Assembly (NCBI GenBank): GCA_023245765.1
Contig: JAHFJP010000010.1
Coordinates: 1-39,130 of the forward strand
Length of the DNA: 39,130 nt
Origin: Candidatus Peribacteria bacterium
GTDB taxonomy: Bacteria > Patescibacteriota > Gracilibacteria > Peribacterales > Peribacteraceae
Direction of reading: 5' to 3'
A program made the translations under genes and the position numbers. Positions 7,485 to 15,129 of the stretch are shown piece after piece; within the stretch, counting starts at the first letter, position 1, and each line of letters begins with the position of its first letter. A model generated the notes under the pieces. That model searched no databases, was not told the DNA's origin, and worked only from the letters and a program-made list of their open reading frames with translations.

Positions 7485-7490
7485 AATATA
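7485..7490 (-). promoter_or_regulatory. -10 box of the SMR-like gene
   Basis: TATATT on the minus strand, ending 6 nt before the ATG at 7478. It sits in the 21-nt gap behind the coiled-coil gene. No -35 box is evident. Confidence 0.4.
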
Positions 7491-7499
7491 CAGCAGAAA

Positions 7500-8381
7500 C
7501 TACGAAAAATAATTCACGAACCGGTACAGCGCTCTTCCAACAGATTCCCCCAAATGCACCTCGCACTGCTGCTGCATCTGCTGGACAGATTCTTTGTACT
7601 GTTTGAACAACCCGCCAATCCCCTCTTCGACTTCGTCGGATTCCTGCAGCATGAATTCCAATTGTTCGCGATAAGTTATCGTCAGGTGATTTGTTCGGCG
7701 CTCGATTGCCCGGTCGATCCGCTGGAGCTCCACATGTTTTTGATCATGCAGGTAATCCATATCCCATTCCCGGGTGACTTCCAATTCGTGGATGGTCGAT
7801 TTTCCGCTTTCCACGAGTCTTCTGTACCTCTGCAATTCCTCAATTTCCCATTGGACGATCAATTGGTCCGATGCATACGGATGCTTCTCCCGGATGATCG
7901 ATGCCGAGAGCTTCGGAGTACGTGTAAAAATCCGGGCGGCCTGTTGTAAGAATGATTCCTCAAGTTTGACCTTCATGCGCTTGCAGAGTTCAAGGTCCTC
8001 GAAAAAATTTTCCATGAGAGTCTGCTCATTGCTGAGTATGGAAGCGATTCTGGCCTCCGGATCAACCACCGCTCCCCCACTCTCCGGTGCCATACTGAGT
8101 GCGATCAGCAGTTCATCATTCGTTGTCCGCGGATCTGATTCCGTCTGCCGCAATTTGTGGAAGAGACGTCGTTTGAGAGAGGCGAGAATATGTTCTATTT
8201 CCTTCAGATGCATTTGGCAGTGAACGGAATCCCGATCGTTCATATTCGGCCGCCCCCAAATCCGTTCCTGCTCCGCGCGGAGTGCCATGCGCTCGCGGTC
8301 TCTGGTGTCCACTTCTTCCCATATTTCCCATCGTTCGTTTGGTACGTCCGGCTTCAAAGGATGTTGTTCCAGCACGCTCAT
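7500..8381 (-). CDS. uncharacterised charged coiled-coil protein
   Basis: A 293-residue soluble protein with no recognised domain, signal peptide or membrane segment. It is rich in Glu, Arg, Gln and Leu, with long helical stretches likely to form coiled coils (about 48-85, 120-150 and 190-285, e.g. EELQRYRRLVESGKSTIHEL). A possible Shine-Dalgarno GGAAG lies 5 nt before the ATG, one of few in this window. It is transcribed divergently from the HTH gene, and the two share a 172-nt spacer with several palindromes, so co-regulation is possible. Codon use matches the neighbours. Function unknown. Confidence 0.75.
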   Translation of the reverse strand: MSVLEQHPLKPDVPNERWEIWEEVDTRDRERMALRAEQERIWGRPNMNDRDSVHCQMHLKEIEHILASLKRRLFHKLRQTESDPRTTNDELLIALSMAPESGGAVVDPEARIASILSNEQTLMENFFEDLELCKRMKVKLEESFLQQAARIFTRTPKLSASIIREKHPYASDQLIVQWEIEELQRYRRLVESGKSTIHELEVTREWDMDYLHDQKHVELQRIDRAIERRTNHLTITYREQLEFMLQESDEVEEGIGGLFKQYKESVQQMQQQCEVHLGESVGRALYRFVNYFS

Positions 8382-8450
8382 AGGATCTTCCGGATTCTCG
8401 TGCCGTCAATTTCCAGAGGACACCGGACCATAGAATTGTCTTGCTGCAGA

Positions 8451-8462
8451 GTGAATATTCAC
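8451..8462. promoter_or_regulatory. palindrome GTGAATATTCAC, possible operator
   Basis: A perfect 12-bp AT-centred palindrome in the spacer between the divergent coiled-coil and HTH genes. Its place is suitable for a dimeric regulator, possibly the adjacent HTH protein; that link is inference. Confidence 0.35.
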
Positions 8463-8514
8463 CTTCAGACTCCCCTCCTCCTTCACGGAGGCCTCCATGG
8501 AGGCTACGCTGGAG

Positions 8515-8548
8515 GCCGTGAACCACTCGCTTCGCTCGGGTTCACGGC
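8515..8548 (+). repeat. strong hairpin just before the HTH gene start
   Basis: A perfect 10-bp stem GCCGTGAACC/GGTTCACGGC encloses a 14-nt loop, 5 nt before the ATG at 8554. No T-run follows. In RNA it would stand directly at the start codon and could limit initiation. Confidence 0.6.
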
Positions 8549-8553
8549 AAGCC

Positions 8554-9150
8554 ATGGATACCCTCTTAACCATTGCACAGGCCGCGGAAAAGATCGGACG
8601 CTCTCACAGCACCATCCGCCGTCTCATCAAGACGATAGCGGACTCCTCCACTCATCCCGACCGCTCCGGGATCGAACCGAGCCCGAAGGCTGTGGAGGCG
8701 TTCAAGAAGAAGGGGGAGAACTTCACTTGGATGATTCGCGAGGACGTCTTACGGAAGCATTTGCAATCAGCCCCAAAAATAGAACAAAAATCAGCTACTG
8801 AATCTTCGGATCATACAAAAGAAGATGTCTTCCTGATTTTGCGCAAAGAACTCGAAATCAAGAATCGTCAGATCGAAAAGCAGTGGGATGTGATCAATTC
8901 TCTGAATGAGAGATTGCGTGAAGGCAACATTCTCATGGGATCACTCCAGCAGAGACTCGCACTTCCCACCGGTGAGTCCCCTTCTCCGATCGTTGTTGAG
9001 ACACCCTCCATGGAGGCCTCCAAAGAACTCCAAAGAGCCTCCAAAAAAAAGGTGATGGAGGCAAAAGAAGCCGTCGCCTCCAAAAAGGCCTCCACGAAGG
9101 TGGTCATGAAGGCCTCCAAGAAGGGGATGTTGAGCTGGCTCTTTCGCTAA
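8554..9150 (+). CDS. HTH (MerR/excisionase-like) DNA-binding protein with basic tail
   Basis: A 198-residue protein. Residues 1-27 (MDTLLTIAQAAEKIGRSHST) form a MerR/excisionase-type winged HTH start. A Glu/Lys-rich coiled coil (about 85-120, LRKELEIKNRQIEKQ) follows, then LNERLREGNILMGSLQQRLALP, and a Lys/Ala-rich C-terminus (KKASTKVVMKASKKG) ending LSWLFR. This arrangement recalls small plasmid- or phage-type DNA-binding proteins, but the role is unknown. An earlier in-frame ATG at 8497 has GGAGG 5 nt upstream and would add 19 residues; I prefer 8554 because the HTH begins there. The 3' part is full of GCCTCC/GGAGGC repeats. The stop overlaps the convergent gatA stop by 3 bases, with no terminator between them. 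Confidence 0.7.
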   Translation: MDTLLTIAQAAEKIGRSHSTIRRLIKTIADSSTHPDRSGIEPSPKAVEAFKKKGENFTWMIREDVLRKHLQSAPKIEQKSATESSDHTKEDVFLILRKELEIKNRQIEKQWDVINSLNERLREGNILMGSLQQRLALPTGESPSPIVVETPSMEASKELQRASKKKVMEAKEAVASKKASTKVVMKASKKGMLSWLFR

Positions 9151-10601
9151 AGGGGCGGCAGCTTCGTATGCCAGTCTGTTTCCTGTTCATATGCGTATGC
9201 CGCCCGGAGCAGAAGAGCTTCCTGCCACTGCGCAGTCATCAATTGCAGTCCAATAGGCAGATTATTTTTTGAGAATCCGCACGGTATGGACATCGCGGGA
9301 ATTCCAGCCATCACGGCACCATCCATGAACGCGTCTTCCAGATACATCGCGACGGGATCATCGGCATGCGCTCCCACCGTAAATGCGGGAGTAGGGGATA
9401 CAGGGGTCAAAATAACGTCAACGTTCTTGAATGCCTCATCAAAATCGCGTCCGATGAGTGTGCGAACCTTTTGCGCCTGTCGATAATAGGCATCGTAATA
9501 GCCGGCCGAGAGTGCGTAGGTGCCGATCATGATCCGCCGTTTTACTTCGGATCCAAACCCCGTGCTCCGTACCTGCTCGTAGTAATCGAGAAGGCTTTTA
9601 GGGTTTTTTACCGTATGGCCATAACGAACGCCGTCGTAACGGGCCATGTTACTGCTCACTTCGGAGGGGCAAATAACGTAGTACGTCGCGAGAGCGTATT
9701 TCGTATGCGGCAGAGAGATATCCACGAGTGTTGCCCCCTGTCGCTCAAACTCCTTAATGGCGGCCTTCACGGAGGCCTCCACGGAGGGGTCCAGCCCGTC
9801 AATGAAGTACTCTTTGGGGATGCCGACACGCAGGCCTTTCATTCCTTTTCGGAGGTCTGCACGATAGTCAGGTACGGGTACATCGCTGGTGGTGGCATCG
9901 AGCGGATCTTTCCCCGCAATTGATTGTAGAACAATCGCCGTATCCTCCACGGTCTTACAGATGGGTCCGATGGTATCCAGGGAACTGGCCATACTCATGA
10001 CCCCGTAGCGGCTTGTACGGCCATAGGTTGTGCGCAGCCCCGTGGTGCCGCAAAAGCCTGCCGGCTGGCGTATGGAGCCTCCCGTATCCGTGCCCAATGC
10101 GAAGAGACCTTCGCTCGCAGCAACCCCAGCTGCTGAGCCTCCGGAGGATCCTCCAGCGACTCTTGTGGTATCCCAAGGATTGCGCGTCGGACCGTAGCAG
10201 GAGGTCTCCGTGGAGGCCCCCATGGTGAATTCATCGGTATTGGTCTTTCCCACACTGATTGCTCCAGCCTCCTTTAATCGTTTCCGTGTGGTGCTGTCGA
10301 ACGGTGGAATGTAGGTTTTTTCTCGCAAGATGTTGCTGCATGCGGTTGTGGGAACACCTGCCTCACAGTAGACGTCTTTGGTGAGGTAGGGGATTCCCGT
10401 TAGCGGACTGGGAAACTTGCCGACCGAGTCTATTTTTTTCGCTTCCTCAAGGGCTTTTTCGAAATTGCGGCATACAATTGCATTCAGCGTGCCATCCACG
10501 GCCTCAATCCGGTCGATACACGCCTGGATGAGTTCGGTGGAGCTGACTTCTCGTTTGGTCAGCTTGTCATGGGCCTGTGTAATCGTGAGGGTCGATAACA
10601 T
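9147..10601 (-). CDS. gatA: Asp-tRNA(Asn)/Glu-tRNA(Gln) amidotransferase subunit A
   Basis: GatA is the amidase subunit of GatCAB; it frees ammonia from glutamine, and GatB uses it to amidate mischarged Glu-tRNA(Gln) or Asp-tRNA(Asn). The 484-residue length is typical. The amidase-signature triad is visible: Lys75 in LTKDVY, Ser152/153 in VAGGSSGGSAAGVA, and Ser176 in GTDTGGSIRQPA. The start overlaps the gatC stop as TAATG, so the two are coupled. gatB is not in the window. A tRNA-Asp gene lies nearby, but with the ordinary GTC anticodon. The 3' end overlaps the convergent HTH gene by 3 bases. Confidence 0.97.
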   Translation of the reverse strand: MLSTLTITQAHDKLTKREVSSTELIQACIDRIEAVDGTLNAIVCRNFEKALEEAKKIDSVGKFPSPLTGIPYLTKDVYCEAGVPTTACSNILREKTYIPPFDSTTRKRLKEAGAISVGKTNTDEFTMGASTETSCYGPTRNPWDTTRVAGGSSGGSAAGVAASEGLFALGTDTGGSIRQPAGFCGTTGLRTTYGRTSRYGVMSMASSLDTIGPICKTVEDTAIVLQSIAGKDPLDATTSDVPVPDYRADLRKGMKGLRVGIPKEYFIDGLDPSVEASVKAAIKEFERQGATLVDISLPHTKYALATYYVICPSEVSSNMARYDGVRYGHTVKNPKSLLDYYEQVRSTGFGSEVKRRIMIGTYALSAGYYDAYYRQAQKVRTLIGRDFDEAFKNVDVILTPVSPTPAFTVGAHADDPVAMYLEDAFMDGAVMAGIPAMSIPCGFSKNNLPIGLQLMTAQWQEALLLRAAYAYEQETDWHTKLPPL

Positions 10602-10897
10602 TATCCGTGGGCGGATGGAGAGACGATCTGGTGATCGGCAAGGGGTAGGGGACTACAGCCTAAAAGTGCATCGGGTGACGTACTGCTCTGACGGATCTCA
10701 TCATCGCGGAAGACGTTGCTCTGGCCCGTCGCCTGGGCAGTCGGTTCAACGCCGGTCGTGTCGACTTCTTTGAGCATGTCGATGTACTGCAAAATGGACG
10801 TCAGTTCTTTGGGGAACTTTTCGAGCTCACTCTCCGTGAGCTCCAAACGTGCCAATTTTGCGATATGCTTCACCTGGTCTTTCGTCAGTTGCGTCAT
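10601..10897 (-). CDS. gatC: Asp/Glu-tRNA amidotransferase subunit C
   Basis: A 98-residue GatC, the small subunit that wraps around and stabilises GatA-GatB. Family features: VKHIAKLARLELTESELEKFPKEL at residues 9-32, LQYIDMLKEVDTTGVEPT near 36-53, and VFRDDEIRQS. TAGAAT ends exactly 6 nt before the ATG, predicting a leaderless mRNA. That -10 box overlaps the -10 of the divergent rnpA gene. First gene of a gatC-gatA pair with a one-base TAATG overlap. Confidence 0.95.
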   Translation of the reverse strand: MTQLTKDQVKHIAKLARLELTESELEKFPKELTSILQYIDMLKEVDTTGVEPTAQATGQSNVFRDDEIRQSSTSPDALLGCSPLPLADHQIVSPSAHG

Positions 10898-10902
10898 GTT
10901 CG

Positions 10903-10909
10903 TATTCTA
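10903..10909. promoter_or_regulatory. overlapping divergent -10 boxes, gatC and rnpA
   Basis: TATTCTA holds TATTCT on the plus strand (10903-10908), 6 nt before the rnpA ATG, and TAGAAT on the minus strand (10904-10909), 6 nt before the gatC ATG. The two start codons are only 17 bp apart. Both transcripts would begin at the A of ATG, and polymerase could serve one direction at a time. Confidence 0.6.
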
Positions 10910-10914
10910 CACAT

Positions 10915-11403
10915 ATGCGTCTTCTTCGTCTCCGGGGCCGAAAAGTGTGTGACCGCGTTCTTCGCAATGGAAACGCGTGGAAAGGCCGCCATATGATCAT
11001 TCGGTGGCTGCCCGGCCATCCACGCCATCCGGCCGCCAAACACGGCTCTGAGGCCATTTATGTTGGAACCTTGGCCTCTACAAAATTGGATAAGTCTGCC
11101 GTACGGCGGAATAGAATGCGGAGAAGGTGTAGAGAGGCATTGAGAACAGTCATTCTTCAAAAAATGCGGAAATTAAAGAAATTGTCCGAAGACGCGGGTC
11201 TCGTGGGCCCCGCGGCTGAGGACACCGCTGAAGGGAAGGGTGGGTCCGTGGGAGGGACACCGCTAGGTGGCCCTCCCACGATTACGCAGTTGTTGATCGC
11301 CCCGCGTTCCTCTAGCCTAGACGCTCCCTTCGCTGCTCTAGAGCAGGATATCGAGAACTTCCTCTCCTCCCGACCCCATGCCAGAAGCCCAGAAGCGCGG
11401 TAA
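10915..11403 (+). CDS. rnpA: ribonuclease P protein component
   Basis: RnpA helps RNase P RNA bind and cut the 5' leader of pre-tRNAs. The signature RNR block, KSAVRRNRMRRRCREALR, is at residues 60-77. At 162 residues it is longer than the usual 110-130. The excess is a Gly/Pro-rich stretch (about 94-122) encoded largely by a palindromic repeat at 11231-11280, which has a second copy downstream of the S-layer gene. The ATG at 10915 is supported by TATTCT 6 nt upstream; the frame is open further up, but that lies inside gatC. The end overlaps yidC by 26 nt. rpmH, the usual upstream neighbour, is absent. Confidence 0.9.
   Translation: MRLLRLRGRKVCDRVLRNGNAWKGRHMIIRWLPGHPRHPAAKHGSEAIYVGTLASTKLDKSAVRRNRMRRRCREALRTVILQKMRKLKKLSEDAGLVGPAAEDTAEGKGGSVGGTPLGGPPTITQLLIAPRSSSLDAPFAALEQDIENFLSSRPHARSPEAR
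11231..11280. repeat. palindromic repeat inside rnpA (copy 1)
   Basis: A hairpin with a perfect 10-bp stem CGTGGGAGGG/CCCTCCCACG (11247-11256, 11271-11280) and an inner CACC/GGTG pairing, preceded by AAGGGAAGGGTGGGTC. Its reverse complement matches 21789-21836 over about 50 nt with three or four differences. It is read in frame as part of rnpA. Confidence 0.8.
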
Positions 11404-12817
11404 TGTCTTCCAATTCCTGCTGCTGTTCATCGCACTGTATATCGGAATGCAGATCCTCTTCGGCGCGTTTTTCCCGCAGCAGAATGAAGCGCAAAAAAAT
11501 ACTCCGGGACCGCGTTTAACGCCGATGCAAATAACATCGACCAAAGGAACAGCGAGAGCTTATCCTAGAACTAAAATCACTTTGGGTAATCATCCGTTGA
11601 TTCAGATTGAAAATGTTCCAGCGACAAGTGAGTCCCATGGAATCGGTGGGTGGATCCAAAGCAAATTTTGTGGAATTCAACTGCTCTTTACGGGAAACCC
11701 AAAACCTCAGGATTGCGCCGCGTTGGCTGCGACATACACCGGGCAACCGTTGGTTCTGAAAGACCGCTGTCCAAAGCCACCGTTAGACATATTCACCGTA
11801 GAAAATCCTAACGAATCTTTAGAGCGAGTGACCCCAATAACGTCGATAGACAATGCCATTCCCTGTGAAGCAGCTGAAACGATTGCACCGGGACAGACTG
11901 CAACCATTTCTCTGGCTCCATGGAAGTATTCTTTGTTCGAAAAAGTGGGAACATACGAAGTTCGTGTTCCGGATACTCTCGGAATCGCCAAAACCGAATC
12001 CGGTCTCGTTGTTCCTCTCACGTTGACCCGCTTTGAGATCGTTGAACCCGGAGTCTTCACTAAGGCATTTCGCACCTTCATCTCCGCGCCGTTCCTGAAC
12101 TTTCTCATCTTCATCGCGTCGTGGACGCCCGGTCACAACCTCGGTATCGCCATCATTCTGCTGACGCTTACCGTCAAAATTCTGCTCTTCTTCCCCACCC
12201 AACACGCGCTGGAGGGACAGAAGAAAATGCAGATGCTGCAGCCAAAACTTGAGGCTCTCAAGACCAAGTACCATGGCGATGCCAAGAAGATCCAGGAGGA
12301 GACGATGAAGCTGTGGGCCGAACATAAAATCAATCCGTTCCAGAGCTGTCTGCCGATGGTCATCCAGTTCCCCGTGCTCATCGGACTCTTCTACATCATT
12401 CGTGACGGCAGCAATCTCGCGCTCTCCCATCATTTGATCTATGGCGTGTATCAAAATCTTCCCTGGCACTTCGGCACAAACTTCCTCGGTCTCGATCTTC
12501 TCAAGCCCAATGTCACCGTGATGCCGCTGCTCCTTGTTGCCATGCAATTCCTGCAGATGAAGCTGACGTTCAGCATCCAGAAGAGCAAAAAAAAGCAGCA
12601 GGATGTCATTGATGTCGCTGCAAACGGCAAAGCAAAAGAAAAACAACCGGCATCGCCCCAGGACATGCAGCAGAACATGATGCTCTATGGTTTGCCGCTC
12701 ATGATCGGCTTCTTCGCGCTCCGTTTCCCTTCCGCCGTCGCGGTCTACTGGGGCATCTCAACGCTCTTCGGTATCGGACAGCAGATGATCGTGAACCGGG
12801 AGCATCTGAGGGTCTGA
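11378..12817 (+). CDS. yidC: membrane protein insertase YidC
   Basis: YidC/Oxa1 inserts and folds membrane proteins with or without SecYEG. The 479-residue protein has an N-terminal helix (about 9-30), an extracytoplasmic region of about 200 residues, shorter than in Proteobacteria and with six Cys, then the conserved core with helices near 237-270, 321-345, 373-395 and 435-465. Family marks include KILLFFPTQHALEGQKKMQMLQPKL and NPFQSCLPMVIQFPVLIGLF. Two Lys-rich cytoplasmic stretches follow the core helices. It starts inside the 3' end of rnpA (26-nt overlap); yidD is missing between them. No Shine-Dalgarno is seen, so translation probably depends on rnpA. Confidence 0.95.
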   Translation: MPEAQKRGNVFQFLLLFIALYIGMQILFGAFFPQQNEAQKNTPGPRLTPMQITSTKGTARAYPRTKITLGNHPLIQIENVPATSESHGIGGWIQSKFCGIQLLFTGNPKPQDCAALAATYTGQPLVLKDRCPKPPLDIFTVENPNESLERVTPITSIDNAIPCEAAETIAPGQTATISLAPWKYSLFEKVGTYEVRVPDTLGIAKTESGLVVPLTLTRFEIVEPGVFTKAFRTFISAPFLNFLIFIASWTPGHNLGIAIILLTLTVKILLFFPTQHALEGQKKMQMLQPKLEALKTKYHGDAKKIQEETMKLWAEHKINPFQSCLPMVIQFPVLIGLFYIIRDGSNLALSHHLIYGVYQNLPWHFGTNFLGLDLLKPNVTVMPLLLVAMQFLQMKLTFSIQKSKKKQQDVIDVAANGKAKEKQPASPQDMQQNMMLYGLPLMIGFFALRFPSAVAVYWGISTLFGIGQQMIVNREHLRV

Positions 12818-12819
12818 CG

Positions 12820-12893
12820 AAACCGAGGCAAACGAGGCAAACAAGGAAAACGAGGATCCTCGTTTTCTTCGATTCCATCGTTTGCTTCGTTTA
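12820..12893. terminator. long loop-less hairpin, bidirectional terminator
   Basis: An imperfect inverted repeat of about 36 bp per arm, centred on GGATCC with almost no loop. The central 22 bp (12846-12867) are perfect. The left arm is made of 9-nt units (AAACGAGGC, AAACAAGGA, AAACGAGGA). It separates the convergent yidC and aldolase genes and should stop both. Confidence 0.75.
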
Positions 12894-12894
12894 C

Positions 12895-13962
12895 TTAGGC
12901 CACAGTGACTTCCTTGCAAAGGTAGACGTCTTGAATCGCATTCAGAATCTGCACCCCCTCATCCATTGGCTTCTGGAAGGCCTTCCGGCCCGAGATGAGT
13001 CCCGCACCCCCCGCGCGCTTGTTGATGACGGCGGTCATCACGGCCTGCTGCAGATCGTTCTCGCCGGATGCCCCTCCGGAGTTGATGAGTCCGATGCGGC
13101 CCATGTAGCAGTTGGCCACTTGGTAGCGACACAGATCGATGGGGTGATCACTCGAGAGTTTTTCGTACATGCGCTTGTCGAGTTTTCCGTACGAACTGTT
13201 CCCCGTATTCAGTGCCGTGAAGCCACCGTTCACCTCCGGTAATTTCTGTTTGATGATGTCTGCCTCGAGCGTCACGCCCAGGTGGTTCGCCTGTCCCGTG
13301 AGGTCGGCTGCGAGGTGGTAATCGACGCCGTCTTTCTTGAAACCGGAGTTGCGCAGGTAACACCAGAGGACCGTAAAGAGCCCTAGCTGATGGGCTTTTG
13401 CGAATGCCTGCCCTACCTCCACGATCTGCCGTCCGGACTCCGCGGAGCCGAAGTAAATCGTCGCGCCGACGCCTGCCGCACCCATGTTTGCCGCCTGTTC
13501 GACGGTTGAAAACATCACTTGATCGAACTTGTTGGGGTACGTCATCAACTCGTTATGGTTCAACTTCACGATGAAGGGAATTTTGCCGGCATATTTCTTG
13601 GAAACAATGCCGAGTGCACCGACGGTCGATGCCACAGCATTGCATCCGCCATTGATCGCGAGCTGGACGAGATTTTCCGGGTCAAAATAATCAGGGTTCT
13701 TCGCGAATGAGGCACCCGCCGAGTGCTCAATGCCCTGGTCGACGGGGAGAATTGAGAGGTAACCAGTGTCCTTCAGTCGACCATGTCCGTAGAGAGACTT
13801 CAAATTTCCGATAACCTCTTTTGATCTATCCGAAGCCGAAAACACTTCTTCCACTTTTTTCATACTCGGAATATGCAGCTTCTCTTTCGGGATTGTTTTG
13901 CATGCGTGATCGAGCAGAGAAGCTTTATCACTGAGGAGAGAGCGGATGTCGGAGAAGTTCAT
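12895..13962 (-). CDS. fbaB: class I fructose-bisphosphate aldolase (DhnA/FbaB type)
   Basis: The archaeal-type class I aldolase, a TIM barrel using a Schiff-base Lys, interconverts fructose-1,6-bisphosphate with glyceraldehyde-3-phosphate and dihydroxyacetone phosphate. The 355-residue protein shows [47 protein letters not shown] (likely Schiff-base Lys region) and INSGGASG, where phosphate binds. The frame is open far upstream, but family similarity begins at [16 protein letters not shown] with TTGCCG upstream supports a short leader of about 15 nt with no Shine-Dalgarno. It diverges from the methyltransferase gene. Confidence 0.93.
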   Translation of the reverse strand: MNFSDIRSLLSDKASLLDHACKTIPKEKLHIPSMKKVEEVFSASDRSKEVIGNLKSLYGHGRLKDTGYLSILPVDQGIEHSAGASFAKNPDYFDPENLVQLAINGGCNAVASTVGALGIVSKKYAGKIPFIVKLNHNELMTYPNKFDQVMFSTVEQAANMGAAGVGATIYFGSAESGRQIVEVGQAFAKAHQLGLFTVLWCYLRNSGFKKDGVDYHLAADLTGQANHLGVTLEADIIKQKLPEVNGGFTALNTGNSSYGKLDKRMYEKLSSDHPIDLCRYQVANCYMGRIGLINSGGASGENDLQQAVMTAVINKRAGGAGLISGRKAFQKPMDEGVQILNAIQDVYLCKEVTVA

Positions 13963-13984
13963 CGAAAAGCGGGAAAGTGCCGAG

Positions 13985-14011
13985 AGTGTAACACGTCGTC
14001 TGCCGCGGCAA
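13985..14011 (-). promoter_or_regulatory. aldolase promoter
   Basis: Minus strand TTGCCG (14006-14011), 15-nt spacer, TACACT (13985-13990); the ATG at 13962 is 22 nt further on. It lies back to back with the methyltransferase promoter at 14015. Confidence 0.45.
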
Positions 14012-14014
14012 TTT

Positions 14015-14043
14015 TTGACTAATTCATTATAAATTGTTATAAT
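14015..14043 (+). promoter_or_regulatory. methyltransferase promoter, leaderless type
   Basis: TTGACT (14015-14020), 17-nt spacer, TATAAT (14038-14043), then 6 nt and ATG. This is the clearest sigma-70-like promoter here and places transcription start on the start codon. Confidence 0.8.
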
Positions 14044-14049
14044 ATTCAT

Positions 14050-14745
14050 ATGCCTGAACGAGCGAAGCGACAGCGGCTGATTGATGACATTCAGGCAGAG
14101 TGTGATCGCCGGTATCCGCAGGCAACGGGAACGATGGACATCATGATGCGGGCAAACCAATATCGCCGCTTGTATGCGGTGACCGCCGGTTTTTCAAAAC
14201 TCAAGGGAATGAAAGTTCTCGACGTCGGCTGCGGAGCGAAGGGGGAGTGGGGTGACGAGTACCATCGCCGTTCGCTTTATTCTGAGCCATGGTTCGCGCG
14301 CTTTGCCGCGCTCGCAGGAGCAGATGTTATTGGCATTGATAAGCGCAAAAGTGAGGATGAAGTCTACAAACATGACGCATCCGAAATCACCATTGAGCAA
14401 ACTCTCCAGAAGTATCCCAGCGATACGTTTGATATTGTGAACACGTCTGCATTCCTTGTTCCTGTTCACAAACAGAAAGAGCATTCCATGAACATTGAAG
14501 TCACGCCGCTCGAAATGCTGAACAAATATTCCGATGCAGACCTTGCCCAGCTCGATGACAATCTCTGTAACGAAGCGCTGCGCGTCTTAAAGGAGGGCGG
14601 CTACTTTCTCTATAACGAAACGATTTTTCAGAAACATCAGGGGCAATTCCGCAATATTCCTCGCGAAACGTTGTTCCTCGAATTGGGTATTGATTTGATC
14701 ACTCCGCATCGCTCGGACAGAGATGCCGCTTCGTTTGAAATTTGA
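14050..14745 (+). CDS. class I SAM-dependent methyltransferase
   Basis: A 231-residue Rossmann-fold methyltransferase. Motif I is [14 protein letters not shown] at about 54-67, the acidic ribose-binding residue is in VIGIDKRKS near 95-103, FDIVNTS forms motif IV, and [15 protein letters not shown] the post-motif strand. The substrate is unknown; no partner gene points to one. The start is fixed by the TTGACT-N17-TATAAT promoter ending 6 nt before the ATG. The 5' flank is AT-rich while the gene itself is like its neighbours. Confidence 0.85.
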   Translation: MPERAKRQRLIDDIQAECDRRYPQATGTMDIMMRANQYRRLYAVTAGFSKLKGMKVLDVGCGAKGEWGDEYHRRSLYSEPWFARFAALAGADVIGIDKRKSEDEVYKHDASEITIEQTLQKYPSDTFDIVNTSAFLVPVHKQKEHSMNIEVTPLEMLNKYSDADLAQLDDNLCNEALRVLKEGGYFLYNETIFQKHQGQFRNIPRETLFLELGIDLITPHRSDRDAASFEI

Positions 14746-14765
14746 CGTAATATAAAAATATTCTA

Positions 14766-14795
14766 TTGTTATTAAATAGCTACATTTGCTAGAAT
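14766..14795 (+). promoter_or_regulatory. promoter of the 61-residue ORF
   Basis: TTGTTA (14766-14771), 18-nt spacer, TAGAAT (14790-14795) in an AT-rich patch. The transcript would have a leader of about 65 nt that includes a small AGAGG/CCTCT hairpin. Confidence 0.5.
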
Positions 14796-14867
14796 GTCGT
14801 TGTCCTCAAGGATTTTTGGCATGCGTATGTCAAAAGAGGATGTTCCTCTACTGGATGGAGGTCCCTT

Positions 14868-15053
14868 ATGCGAGAACGGCATCGTTCTCCCGGCCCCACG
14901 CCGGCGTTCCGGCGGTTGCTTCAGATGATGAAGTTGCTGCAGAACCGTGGTCTCCCGGAGGTTAAAATCGATGAGTTTCTCCGAGAGAAGATCCGAATTG
15001 ACCTGGCTCACGAGGAGCACAAGCGTCGATTCCCCGAGTTCAGCTCATCATGA
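14868..15053 (+). CDS. 61-residue hypothetical basic protein
   Basis: A small Arg/Lys-rich protein (begins MRERHRSPGPTPAFRRLLQ, ends RFPEFSSS), probably helical, with no recognised domain. A clear Shine-Dalgarno, GGAGG, lies 7 nt before the ATG, unusual in this window, and a promoter is visible at 14766-14795. The stop codon lies inside a 9-bp hairpin (15034-15059), and a terminator follows, so this is an independent unit. An overlapping 35-codon frame starts at 14821 in another phase and is less likely. Confidence 0.5.
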   Translation: MRERHRSPGPTPAFRRLLQMMKLLQNRGLPEVKIDEFLREKIRIDLAHEEHKRRFPEFSSS

Positions 15054-15116
15054 ACTCGGACCCCCCGGCATGGAAGCCATGCTTAGCATGGAAGCCCTCT
15101 GCCGGGCTTTTTGCTG
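15034..15116 (+). terminator. two hairpins with T-run after the 61-residue ORF
   Basis: First, CCGAGTTCA/TGAACTCGG (15034-15059). Then a composite stem closed by CCCGGCA/TGCCGGG, with an inner CCATGC-TTA-GCATGG, followed by CTTTTT near 15108. CATGGAAGCC is directly repeated inside it. The cysS -10 box begins right after. Confidence 0.7.
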
Positions 15117-15129
15117 TATCCTCTTTGCG

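Larger units (their letters stand above)
8481..10220. repeat. scattered GGAGGCCTCC-type short repeats
   Basis: Variants of CCTCCATGGAGGCCTCC recur across the HTH gene and gatA. A 23-nt unit at 8481-8503 recurs at 9765-9787 with one mismatch. Related pieces lie at 9003-9019, 9079-9117, 10137-10153 and 10204-10218. They are in non-coding and coding DNA and in different reading frames, so codon bias alone does not explain them. Confidence 0.5.
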
